Assembly: GCA_021787735.1 (NCBI GenBank)
Contig: JAJYLL010000009.1
Span: forward strand, 1-64,000
Origin: Acidobacteriota bacterium
GTDB taxonomy: Bacteria; Acidobacteriota; Terriglobia; UBA7540
DNA length: 64,000 nucleotides
Reading direction: 5' to 3'
Part shown: positions 1-8,985 of the stretch, in pieces
How the letters are laid out: the number at the start of each line of letters is the position of its first letter
Position numbering within the stretch: position 1 is the first letter of the stretch
Notes under the pieces: generated by a model
The model's database searches: none
What the model saw: the letters and a program-made list of their open reading frames with translations, nothing else
Told to the model about the DNA's origin: nothing
Position numbers and translations under genes: made by a program

Positions 1-111
1 GATCTCTCCCTTCGCGACCTCAAGGCTGATGCGGTTAACAGCCACAAATGAGTTGAACCGCCGTTCAAGGTCTTTTACAACCACGGCCTTGCCTGTTTCG
101 CCGGAATTCAT
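1..111 (-). CDS. ABC transporter ATP-binding protein, N-terminal part only (continues beyond window start)
   Basis: Minus-strand reading from ATG at 109-111 gives MNSGETGKAVVVKDLERRFNSFVAVNRISLEVAKGEI, a typical ABC ATPase N-terminus; ATGA overlap with the stop of the preceding ABC gene. Confidence 0.75.
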   Translation of the reverse strand, partial: MNSGETGKAVVVKDLERRFNSFVAVNRISLEVAKGEI

Positions 112-1037
112 TCTGCTACTTCCTTCCTGGCCAGCACGGAAACGAAAATGTCTTCAAGCGTGGGTTCGATGGGCCGAAGCTCCGACACTTTCAGTCCGGC
201 GGCATCGAGAATCTGTTCAACCTGCCGCCGTGTCGATTCTGGGTCGTCTGTGACTATGTGGACCCGGTCGCCGAACAATCCCACAGACGGTTCGCCCAGC
301 TTTTCGTGAAGGACCGCTGTGGCACGGCGCGGTTCCGAGACACGGATTTCCAGGATGCTGCCCCGCATGAGCTTCTTCACTTCATGCGGAGCCCCGACAG
401 CAAGAAGCTCGCCGTGATGCATCAGAGCAATGCGGTTGGCGCGCTCAGCTTCATCAAGGTAAGCAGTGGAGACAAAGATCGTGACCCGCTCACGCAGCAG
501 GTGATAGAGAATCCGCCAGAAATCTCGGCGCGAAGACGGATCGACACCGTTCGTGGGCTCGTCAAGGAAGAGCACCTTGGGGGTGTGGATCAGCGCGCAG
601 GCCAGGCCCAACTTCTGCTTCATTCCGCCGGAGAGATTTCCCGCCAGTCGCTTCTTGAAAGGCGTCAGGTTGCCGAAGGCCAACAACTGTTCAATTTTCT
701 GCTCGCGGCCTCGGAGCGGAACGCCGTAGATATCAGCGTAGAAGTGGATATTCTCCGCAACCGTCAGGTCCGAATAGAGTCCGAACCGCTGGCTCATGTA
801 ACCAATGGCGCTGCTTACCGCTTTAGCCTCCCGAACCGTGTGATGCCCGGTCACCCAGGCGTTGCCGGAGGTGGGATCCATAATCGCGGCCAGCAGGCGC
901 ATCGTGGTGGTTTTGCCGGCGCCATCCGGGCCAACCAGTCCGAAGATTTCTCCCTCTTCAACGCTGAGCGTCAGACCGTTCACGGCTGTCAATTCGCCGA
1001 AAGTCTTTGTCAGGTTTTCCGTCCGGATAGCTTCCAT
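108..1037 (-). CDS. ABC transporter ATP-binding protein (YbhF/CcmA-like, ABC-2 type exporter)
   Basis: Walker A GPDGAGKTTTMRLL, signature NLSGGMKQKLGLA, Walker B KVLFLDEPTNGVDP. Confidence 0.93.
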   Translation of the reverse strand: MEAIRTENLTKTFGELTAVNGLTLSVEEGEIFGLVGPDGAGKTTTMRLLAAIMDPTSGNAWVTGHHTVREAKAVSSAIGYMSQRFGLYSDLTVAENIHFYADIYGVPLRGREQKIEQLLAFGNLTPFKKRLAGNLSGGMKQKLGLACALIHTPKVLFLDEPTNGVDPSSRRDFWRILYHLLRERVTIFVSTAYLDEAERANRIALMHHGELLAVGAPHEVKKLMRGSILEIRVSEPRRATAVLHEKLGEPSVGLFGDRVHIVTDDPESTRRQVEQILDAAGLKVSELRPIEPTLEDIFVSVLARKEVAE

Positions 1038-2227
1038 TAAATTCCCCGAGTCAGTATTTCCGCGTCCGCCGGCATGCCGGGCTTCAGCTCCATGTCAGGG
1101 TTCCTGATATCGATCTTGATGCGGTAGACCAGCTTCACTCGCACTTTTTCCGTCTGGACACTCTTGGGAGTGAACTCGGCCTGTGAGGAGATGAAAGAGA
1201 CTCGGCCGTCATACACCTTGCCGGGATAGGTGTCTGTAGTGACCCGGACGCGCTGGCCGAGCTTTACTCGGCCCAGATCCGTTTCATCCACGTAGGCGCG
1301 CAGCCAAACGTTTACAAGATCGCCTACCGTCACAATGGCCGTTCCGGCGGATACATATTCCCCCGGCTCGATGCTCTTGGAGAGTACGAAACCTGACATC
1401 GGTGAACGGAGTGTGGCATAACCGAGTCGTGTTTTCGCAAGCGCCAGCGACTCCCGCGCCTGGTCGAGGCGTGCCCGAGCCTGTTCAATGCCTTCACGAC
1501 GAGGTCCGATTTTCACCAGTGTGTACTGCTGTTCAGCCCGAACGTAAGCGTCGCGTGCCTGCGCAATCTCTTCCTTGCGCGGACCTTCTTTCAGCAGGTC
1601 CAATTGTTCTTTTGCCTGGCGCTGTCGCGCGTTGGCCATCCGGGAAGCTGTGCGCGCGGCCTCGTATTGCTGGGTCGAAACCAGCTGTTTTTTGTAAAGT
1701 CCGCGGTAACGGTCCAAATCGTCTGCCAGGCGTTTGGCGTCCGCATAGGCGCTTTGATACGCTGCTTCAGCCGAAGCAATTTCCTGCGGGCGCGACCCAT
1801 TCTCCAACTCCTGCAGGCGCGCCCTGGCTTGACTTGCAGCTGCCTGTGCCTCTGCGATCTCTTCAGGACGCGAACCTGTTTCAAGCTCTGCGAGCGCAGC
1901 CCGCGCCGCATCAACCTCCGCTTTGTTGCGGCTCGCTTCCTGCATGAGTTCCTTGCTGTCGAGCAGCGCCACGGTTTGGCCATCTTCCACTGTCTGGCCT
2001 TCGTCCACCAGTCGTGCTTCAACGCGCCCGGGAATTTTGAAGCTCAACTCAGCGTCGGTCACTTCAATGTTCCCGGAAACACGAATTGACTGGTTCTTGT
2101 CATTGGACCTGGCTCTGACCCACGCGAAAGCCAAGATGCCCGCCAGCGCGACCGCCGCAAGGATGGCCAACTTTTTCCGGCTGCGTCGAAGCCCTGCGGC
2201 TCTCTGTTTGATCGTCTCAATCGCCAT
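1037..2227 (-). CDS. HlyD-family periplasmic adaptor/membrane fusion protein
   Basis: N-terminal TM segment, long alanine/glutamate-rich coiled-coil, C-terminal barrel motifs (GYATLRSPMSGFVLSKSIEPGEYVSAGT); abuts the ABC gene. Confidence 0.92.
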   Translation of the reverse strand: MAIETIKQRAAGLRRSRKKLAILAAVALAGILAFAWVRARSNDKNQSIRVSGNIEVTDAELSFKIPGRVEARLVDEGQTVEDGQTVALLDSKELMQEASRNKAEVDAARAALAELETGSRPEEIAEAQAAASQARARLQELENGSRPQEIASAEAAYQSAYADAKRLADDLDRYRGLYKKQLVSTQQYEAARTASRMANARQRQAKEQLDLLKEGPRKEEIAQARDAYVRAEQQYTLVKIGPRREGIEQARARLDQARESLALAKTRLGYATLRSPMSGFVLSKSIEPGEYVSAGTAIVTVGDLVNVWLRAYVDETDLGRVKLGQRVRVTTDTYPGKVYDGRVSFISSQAEFTPKSVQTEKVRVKLVYRIKIDIRNPDMELKPGMPADAEILTRGI

Positions 2228-2242
2228 TCGACTTCCTCCATA

Positions 2243-2258
2243 GTGAACATATGTTCAC
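2243..2258. promoter_or_regulatory. Perfect palindrome GTGAACATATGTTCAC, candidate TetR operator upstream of the HlyD gene
   Basis: Read directly at 2243-2258; similar half-sites occur upstream of the adjacent tetR. Confidence 0.7.
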
Positions 2259-2274
2259 ATAGCCTGCAAAAAAA

Positions 2275-2874
2275 TCACCTGGCCCGGATGCCGTCACGGA
2301 AAAGCTCCCACGATTTCTGTGCCTGGCGGGTAACGTCAAACTCTTCGTCGCTAACGTGCCACAAGATCACGGAGGCAGGAATCATTCCCCAGAACATGAC
2401 CGCCAGGGACTTGGCATCAAAGTCGCCGCGGATCTCACCGCGCTCCTGGCCTTCACGGATGATCTCTTCAATACCCTGCAGGACACTCGTAAGCACTTCG
2501 TAGGCCTGCCGCTTTACTTCAGGATGTTCGGTTGCCATCCCTTCTGAAAAGACAATCCGGGGCATCGCCTCTAATTCTCGAATCATTCTGATGATCCATC
2601 CGAGAAGGAGTTCCAGCCGGCTCAGGGAATTGGGAGTTACGCTTTGAACCTCCCGCATGCTTTCTTTAGCCCTTTTCGCGACTAGTCGAATAGCCGCCTG
2701 CACAATCGCCTGCTTACTCCTGAAATGGCGGTAGAGCGCGGAGGGCGCCAGGCCCACGCGGCGGGCCAAGGCTGCCATACTCAGCCGGCGGACGCCATGA
2801 GCCGCAATCAAACTCAAGGCTGCTTCGACGATCTGGTCTTTTCGCAGTTCTGTATCAAGCTTTTCCAGAGCCAT
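2275..2874 (-). CDS. TetR/AcrR family transcriptional regulator
   Basis: N-terminal HTH: QIVEAALSLIAAHGVRRLSMAALARRVGLAPSALYRHFRSKQAIV; ATG (MALEK) preferred over the upstream GTG, which lies inside the candidate operator. Confidence 0.92.
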   Translation of the reverse strand: MALEKLDTELRKDQIVEAALSLIAAHGVRRLSMAALARRVGLAPSALYRHFRSKQAIVQAAIRLVAKRAKESMREVQSVTPNSLSRLELLLGWIIRMIRELEAMPRIVFSEGMATEHPEVKRQAYEVLTSVLQGIEEIIREGQERGEIRGDFDAKSLAVMFWGMIPASVILWHVSDEEFDVTRQAQKSWELFRDGIRAR

Positions 2875-2883
2875 TATGTCTCC

Positions 2884-2903
2884 ATGTGAACGTATATTCA
2901 CAT
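2884..2903. promoter_or_regulatory. Imperfect inverted repeat ATGTGAACGTATATTCACAT, second candidate TetR operator
   Basis: Same TGTGAAC/TTCACA half-sites as 2243-2258, immediately upstream of tetR. Confidence 0.65.
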
Positions 2904-3295
2904 CATACGGCTCTCATTGGCACCGGTCAAGGAAAAGCTGTGCCGTGCGAACATCGTGGTCCACCAGGCGGCATTTACGTAAATCCGAAAGCATTTCGGT
3001 CCTATCCGTAAATAATTGTTGAAGTCAGGCGCAAGTTAAGGCAAGCTTATGCGCCTAGGCGTCACAGAGCGAATTTTCTGAAGTTTCAGGCAAGGAATAT
3101 CTGAGCAAATTGTAACGGGAATTGGGACTTGGCCCGGAGGCTTGAAGTGAACAAGAACGGTGTCAGCTGGGACTCCACCAATTACCAGAGTTACAATCAG
3201 TGATTTCAGTATAACGGGCGCCGCCAGAACTTCAAATGCGAACGAACCCGGGATCAGAGGGTCTAAGGCTCTATGGACCTGATAGGAGGACAGGA

Positions 3296-4408
3296 ATGGA
3301 CAAGAAATCGAACCAGCTTCCGGCTATTGAGGGCCGGGTAGAATCAGTCGATTTCTTTCGCGGTTTCACGATGTTCATGCTGATCGGAGAATCAACGGGG
3401 CTCTATGAACTGCTGCGGAGCCCGGCGCTTCACGGGACGCTGCTGGGGGCTATTGGCTTGCAGTTGGATCATCACCCCTGGAATGGCCTCCACTGCTGGG
3501 ATCTGGTCCAGCCCTTCTTCATGTTTATCGTTGGAGTGGCCATGCCGTTTTCCATCGGTAAACGATGGGCACGCGGAGACAGTTGGCGACTGACGTTTCG
3601 TCACGTCCTCAAGCGGTCCGGCCTGTTGCTGTTCTTCGGCTGGGCGCTATACTGCATCGGCCCCGGCCACATCACTTTTCAGCTTTGGAATGTCCTGGCG
3701 CAACTCTCCTTCACCTACCTGGTGGCTTTCCTGATGATGCGGAAGTCGACCAAGGCGCAAATTGGTTTCACTTTTCTACTGCTCATCGTTACGGAAGCGT
3801 TGTACCGGACTTGGCCGGTTCCGGGCTTCAATCAGCCCTTTGTGCCGGACCACAACTTTGGGTCCTGGGTGGATCTGGCCATTATGCCGCATCTCTCCTC
3901 CGGGCACTGGGTTGCGTTCAACGCCGTGCCGACCACGGCGCACACCATGTGGGGAGTGCTTGCCGGGAATGTGTTGAAGAGCAGTCGTGATTCCTGGAGC
4001 AAGATCAAGACGCTGGCCATACCCGGAATCATCGGTGTTATCGTCGGGTTCTCTTTGAACCCCATTGATCCCATCATCAAGCGGATCTGCACCGCCTCAT
4101 TTGTGATTGTCAGCGGCGGTTTCTGCCTGCTGGCCCTGGCCTTCTGCTATTGGATGATCGATGTTAAAGGTTGGAAGAGGTGGGCGATCTTTTTCAACAT
4201 CGTGGGGATGAACTCAATTTTTATTTACCTCTTGACGAACAGTTACGGAGCGGACTGGTTCCACAAGATTGCCCAGCCGTTCACCATGGCGGCGTTTTCA
4301 TGGGCCGGCCAGCTCACGGGGGAGATTGCAACCAGCATCGCTGTCTGGGGAATGCTGTGGTATGTTTGCTACTGGCTCTACCAGAAGCGTATCTTTTTCA
4401 AGATCTGA
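3296..4408 (+). CDS. DUF5009 / heparan-alpha-glucosaminide N-acetyltransferase-like multi-pass membrane acyltransferase
   Basis: RVESVDFFRGFTMFMLI N-terminus, HHPWNGLHCWDLVQPFFMFIVGVAMPFS motif, multiple TM segments; ATG at 3296 preceded by AGGAGG. Confidence 0.85.
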   Translation: MDKKSNQLPAIEGRVESVDFFRGFTMFMLIGESTGLYELLRSPALHGTLLGAIGLQLDHHPWNGLHCWDLVQPFFMFIVGVAMPFSIGKRWARGDSWRLTFRHVLKRSGLLLFFGWALYCIGPGHITFQLWNVLAQLSFTYLVAFLMMRKSTKAQIGFTFLLLIVTEALYRTWPVPGFNQPFVPDHNFGSWVDLAIMPHLSSGHWVAFNAVPTTAHTMWGVLAGNVLKSSRDSWSKIKTLAIPGIIGVIVGFSLNPIDPIIKRICTASFVIVSGGFCLLALAFCYWMIDVKGWKRWAIFFNIVGMNSIFIYLLTNSYGADWFHKIAQPFTMAAFSWAGQLTGEIATSIAVWGMLWYVCYWLYQKRIFFKI

Positions 4409-4586
4409 AGCCGGGAAAACGCCGGCGGCCGCATCTAGATTGCAGGACTTGTTATCAGCGTGACGCCGGCGTTGCAGGCAGGCTTATTGTGACCGGTTAG
4501 CGAATCCCGTGGCCGTACCCCGTGTCTGTAACCCGGAGGAGAAGATCCGACTGAAATGACCGGTCCATTCAAACAATTCCCAAAGC

Positions 4587-4799
4587 ATGGAAGTTCCGCC
4601 GGTGGTCGCGAATGGCGTCATATTTGTTGCCAGCGGCAATGAGGCTGTTGCGCTCGACGCGCGCAATGGCGCGCCGCTGTGGCACTTCACCACGGGACAG
4701 AACATCCATGCCTCTCCGATGAGATATGCCGTGGACGGAGTACAGCACATCGCGATCGCCGCGGGAAGCGACATCTTCAGTTTCGCGCTGCCGCATTGA
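4587..4799 (+). pseudogene. C-terminal fragment of a PQQ-binding beta-propeller dehydrogenase
   Basis: PPVVANGVIFVASGNEAVALDARNGAPLWHFTTGQNIHASPMRYAVDGVQHIAIAAGSDIFSFALPH resembles a terminal PQQ-propeller blade of quinoprotein dehydrogenases; no upstream ORF continues it. Confidence 0.6.
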
Positions 4800-4823
4800 C
4801 GCGGCCCCGATTTGAGACGATGA

Positions 4824-5702
4824 TCAGATCGTTGACTGGCCTGTGATGGCTGGGGATGAAAGAGACTCGGTCCGGCGGGCGCCGTAATCGGGCGGGAGCA
4901 TCAGTGCCACAGCGTACTTGAAGCGGCTGCTGTCTTTCTGTCCGATTCTTGCCAGGCTGCCACGGGCCACTGCCAGGCTCTGATAGTAGTCGTCGTAGTG
5001 AAAGCCCGTCTCGCCTCGCCACATGGGGAAAGCCGAGCAGGCCCTGACCCAGCGCTCAAAAACGTCACTCACGTCCAGATAGATGGCCTGCCGGAAACCC
5101 TCCGCATCCTCCCAGTTTTCAGCGAACACAAGTTTGCTGACAGAATGGGCCTGAAGCTTTCGCTTGATGCCGGGAAGCCCGGCGTAGAAGATCGCGTCGT
5201 TGACGATGTTGTAGCAGGCTCGATGGTCTTTGTGGAAACTGCCTTTCCAGTGCGTGACGATAATTTCTGGCCGATGCTGCCGTATTGCGTCACACACAGC
5301 GAAGCGGGCTTCCTCGTTGTCGGGCACCTCGCCATCGGGATAAGAAAGATAAGCAGGTTCGGCTCCCAGAATCCTGGCCGCCTTGTCAGTCGCTGCAACC
5401 TGCATCGCCCCGTATTCCGCTGGAGAAATTGACGGATTGCCCCGCTCGCCGTGAGTGAGATTGAGAAATATCCCTTTTCCGCCGGCATTTATTTGGCGTG
5501 CCACCGCCGCGCCCATAGTAAACAAGGCATCTCCCGGATGAGCAGCAATGGCCATCACCGTGCCGGATGCGGAGCTCTCGCCCCTGTCTGCCGAACCTCT
5601 CGCAACAGCCTCGGCAGGCCGGGCGTTGCCTGCGCCCATCGAGAACGCAGCCGCACCCATTCCCAGTTCTTTCAAGATGTCACGGCGTGAATGATGCTTC
5701 AT
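4824..5702 (-). CDS. PIG-L/LmbE family deacetylase-like protein, Tat-exported
   Basis: Twin-arginine leader MKHHSRRDILKELGMGAAAFSMG; AHPGD in place of AHPDD; HWKGSFHKDHRACYNI. Confidence 0.85.
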   Translation of the reverse strand: MKHHSRRDILKELGMGAAAFSMGAGNARPAEAVARGSADRGESSASGTVMAIAAHPGDALFTMGAAVARQINAGGKGIFLNLTHGERGNPSISPAEYGAMQVAATDKAARILGAEPAYLSYPDGEVPDNEEARFAVCDAIRQHRPEIIVTHWKGSFHKDHRACYNIVNDAIFYAGLPGIKRKLQAHSVSKLVFAENWEDAEGFRQAIYLDVSDVFERWVRACSAFPMWRGETGFHYDDYYQSLAVARGSLARIGQKDSSRFKYAVALMLPPDYGARRTESLSSPAITGQSTI

Positions 5703-5739
5703 GCGATTTCACTTTCCGGCGTTACCGCTGCCACGTTGA

Positions 5740-7020
5740 TCAGGCTACGCCAGCTTTGGAGAGGACTTCGTGTAGCCGTCTGGCAACAATCGAATCCTCG
5801 CCGGGCTGCATCATCCAGACGCCCACCACAATTCCATTCGGGCCCGGCACTACGCCTTTCATCAGGCCTCCGTTCTCGCTGCCCGTGGCGGGATTCAGCG
5901 CGATGCTTGGCGTTCCCTGGAGCAATTCGGCCTGCACATCCTTGGCTGAAATCTTCAGCCGTGTCATATCATAAGTGATCAGCAGATGCGGGACATTGTT
6001 GGCGACCGGGGGAACAAAGATCTGGGCCTTGACCGATGGAATTTTTTCCACCGCAGCCGCAATCAATTCAGCGCGCTTCTGGAACTCTCCCCGCATTTCG
6101 GTTTCACCCTGATCGAGGAACCAATCTACGGCGGCCACCAAGCCGATGATCTGCTCCTTCGAAACCTTCATGCCGCGTCCGACTGTGTCGCTGTAAGGGT
6201 TGTTGTTCATCGCCGCTGCTTCCACCAGATCTTTTCTTCCCAACAGCAGGCCGCTGTTTTGCGGGCCGCGCAATCCTTTGCCACCCGAAAACTGCACCAG
6301 GTCGAAGCCCATTTGCGTGTACTCCCACAAGCGCGACTTGGGAGGTACGTCGGCCGCCGCGTCATTTGAAGCGGGCACGCCGTGCTTGTGCGCAATGCCG
6401 ACCCAGTCTTCACGGCTGATTTGTCCGCCCTGCGCGGCGTTAAAGAAGTGCGCCATGGCGGTTCGTGGATTGAAAGCGCGGTCATAGTCTTCCAGCGTTT
6501 CAACCTCCACCATCTTGACACCGCAGCAACGAATGGCATGGTCGTATTCGTAACGATGCGCTTTTTGGATCAGGACTTCATTGGGCAAATCGCACATGTC
6601 GCTGGGCACATTGACTATTGCCCGCTGTCTGCCCCGCGTGATGCAGGCCGCCGTAGACAACGTCATCGCCGAGGCTGCCCCATCGCTCACCAGCGCCGCT
6701 TCGCAGTGCAATTTCTTAGCCAGGTATTCACCAGCGGCCTTTTGCAGGTCAATCAGATTGACCGGCGACAGCGCCGCCCGGTTCACATCTGCCCGCACCT
6801 CCGGCGGCATAATCGAGGCAGTCAGATAGGTGTAGGTTCCGGCTGCGTTGATGAACGGCCTTAGATTCAGCTTCGAGTAGTAATCATCTCCCTCATTCAT
6901 TTCGTGTTCCTGTGGTCTTGTGTCTCCTTCAGAGGCCCCCAAAGGCAGCATTGTGGATGCAGCAATCACGCTGCCTCCGCGTGAGAAAAACTTTCGTCGA
7001 GACAGAAAGTCGTTGGACAT
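5740..7020 (-). CDS. SelA-like fold-type I PLP-dependent protein with Tat leader
   Basis: NAAGTYTYLTASIMPPEV and FSGGKGLRGPQNSGLLLGRKDL (PLP-Lys region) typical of SelA/DgaE-like proteins; N-terminal SRRKFFSRGGSVIAAS. Confidence 0.82.
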   Translation of the reverse strand: MSNDFLSRRKFFSRGGSVIAASTMLPLGASEGDTRPQEHEMNEGDDYYSKLNLRPFINAAGTYTYLTASIMPPEVRADVNRAALSPVNLIDLQKAAGEYLAKKLHCEAALVSDGAASAMTLSTAACITRGRQRAIVNVPSDMCDLPNEVLIQKAHRYEYDHAIRCCGVKMVEVETLEDYDRAFNPRTAMAHFFNAAQGGQISREDWVGIAHKHGVPASNDAAADVPPKSRLWEYTQMGFDLVQFSGGKGLRGPQNSGLLLGRKDLVEAAAMNNNPYSDTVGRGMKVSKEQIIGLVAAVDWFLDQGETEMRGEFQKRAELIAAAVEKIPSVKAQIFVPPVANNVPHLLITYDMTRLKISAKDVQAELLQGTPSIALNPATGSENGGLMKGVVPGPNGIVVGVWMMQPGEDSIVARRLHEVLSKAGVA

Positions 7021-7603
7021 CAGTTTGCCTCTCGTATCGGATTCCATCGGTCAGGTTCGGCTGAAAGACCTTGCATAACCTTCTTACAACCGTTTTGCTT
7101 GATCGCGTTCAAAGCAAGAAACAGATCAGAAGGGACGCAGGAGAACGGGTTGGAAGGGCGCCTTCGGCCCTCCTTCCGTGCTTAAAAAACCACTGAAGCC
7201 GCCAATTGAGACCTCTGACTTTACGCACGAGAAGCCTCTGGGCAAAACCCCAAGCCGGACGTCCATCGCCGCAAAGTCGCCCTGGAATCATTCAGCATCT
7301 TTCGTCTGGCTGTCCTGAACTACGCTTAACTTACTCTGCTGCTTGGGGCAGGTCAAGTGATTATCCGGCCTGTTTTTAGCCGGAATGCTTCTGGCCCAAG
7401 CTTGCTTAATTCTCTAAACCGGCAACAGGGGTTGATGCGTAAGGAAACGCTGATCAGCGGCCCTTGTAGCAGCATTTTTCAGTGCGCAGTTTCTCAAAAC
7501 GCGTAGTATTGTTGCACAGTCCTGGAATTGCTATCGGAATGGAACTTCCCTGTTCTGCGAGGTTTGAGTAGGCAGACATCTAAACATTTCAACAGGAGAC
7601 ACC

Positions 7604-8616
7604 ATGAACATCAAAAGGCGGGAATTTATCGGTGGCGCCCTGGCGGGGAGCGCGATGGGGTTGCCGTTCGCGAGCGGAGCGGAGAAAAGCTCGATAGAGG
7701 ACGGAAAAAAAGAGCAGCTCTTCCGAGCGGAAGAAGCGGTTGTTATTGAAAGGGTGGCATCTGGGCAGCCCCATGCCGGAAAGGTTCTGGCAGCCATCCA
7801 GCCACACGTTGATGACATCGCGATTTTTGCTGGAGGCACGGTGGCAAAACTGATCAAGGAAGGCTATACGGGCTACCTGATCCACACGACCAATGATGAA
7901 ATGGCCGGTGCCGGGACTACCGGAGAGACCGTGCTGCACAACGAGATTGACAATGAGGCGGTGGCCAAGGCGCTGGGCCTCAAGAAGACTTTCAACCTTG
8001 AATATCGGAACCACAGCATGAACAGCGAGCCCTGCAGGATTTCCGTGGTCGCCTCATATTTCTGTTTCGCATGCTGAAAGTGGATACGGTGATCTCTTAC
8101 GACCCATGGGCTATCTATGAAGAGAATCCCGATCATTACGTCACCGCCAAGATGGTGGAAGCGGCTTGCTGGATGGCAGGAATGAGCAAGGACTATCCCG
8201 AACAATTGGAAGCGGGTCTGGAGCCGCACGGGGTGCAAGAGAAGTATTATTTTGCGCGCGGCCCGCAACTGGTGAACCGCATTGTGGACATTAGTCCGTA
8301 CATCGACCAGAAAGTTGCCGCCAACGTGGCGATCGTGACCCAATGGCCGGGAGGGAATAACGGGGCCCGGTTGAGGCAGCAGCTTGCAGCGAAGGGCAAG
8401 CGGTTGCCCATACTTGGGGACGATGACGACACTGCAAATCGCCAGTACTTTAAGCACATCGTCCTGGACTTCGACTCGAAGGCGCTCAGAGGAGTTCCGT
8501 CAGACCAAGAACTCGGCCAGAAGTATGGACTGGAGTGGGCGGAGGCCTTCCATTACATTGGGCCTCCGGCGTCGAAACTGGATCAGTACATCGCGGAACA
8601 CCAGGAACCATTATAG
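7604..8616 (+). pseudogene. PIG-L family deacetylase with Tat leader, interrupted by a frameshift at about 8029-8041
   Basis: N-terminal half MNIKRREFIGGALAGSAMG...IQPHVDDIAIFAGG in frame 2; C-terminal half in frame 1, where translation upstream of 8071 reads FRGRLIFLFRMLKVDTVISYDPW; together they make one full-length protein. Confidence 0.8.
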
Positions 8617-8694
8617 ATAGAAGGGCCAGGAGCGTGTCCGAGAATTGCGAATTCCTCTTGAATTCACAGGTCAGGATGTGGAACAAGAGCGGAC

Positions 8695-8985
8695 ATGTCG
8701 AAGACGTACTAGCCGTACCAAGCGGAGCAATATCTGTTGTTGCCGCCCAGCCTGAAGGATTGGCTGCCCGAAAAGCACCCGGCGTATCTTGTCAGCCAGG
8801 TGGTGGAGCAGTTGCGACTGTTGGGGAGCTACGCCGTGTATGAGGGGAATGAGCGAGGCCATCTGCCGTACGATCTGCGGATGAAGACGAAGCTGCTGGT
8901 CTATGAGTACTGCGTGGGAGTGTACAGTGCGCGGAAGATCGCGCAGCGACTGGTGGAGGACGTGGCGTTCCGGGTGTTGGCGGAT
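8695..8985 (+). pseudogene. IS1182-family transposase, N-terminal remnant
   Basis: Reads MSKTY*PYQAEQYLLLPPSLKDWLPEKHPAYLVSQVVEQL...GHLPYDLRMKTKLLVYEYCVGVYSARKIAQRLVEDVAFRVLAD; in-frame TAG at 8710 and no C-terminal two-thirds. Confidence 0.8.

Noticed and set aside
258-1040. 260-aa plus-strand ORF antisense to the ABC ATPase
   Set aside because: Shadow ORF of a high-GC gene; the minus strand carries complete Walker/signature motifs
8017-8045. Programmed -1 frameshift in the PIG-L gene
   Set aside because: No X_XXY_YYZ slippery heptamer with downstream structure recognised; mutation or sequencing indel is simpler
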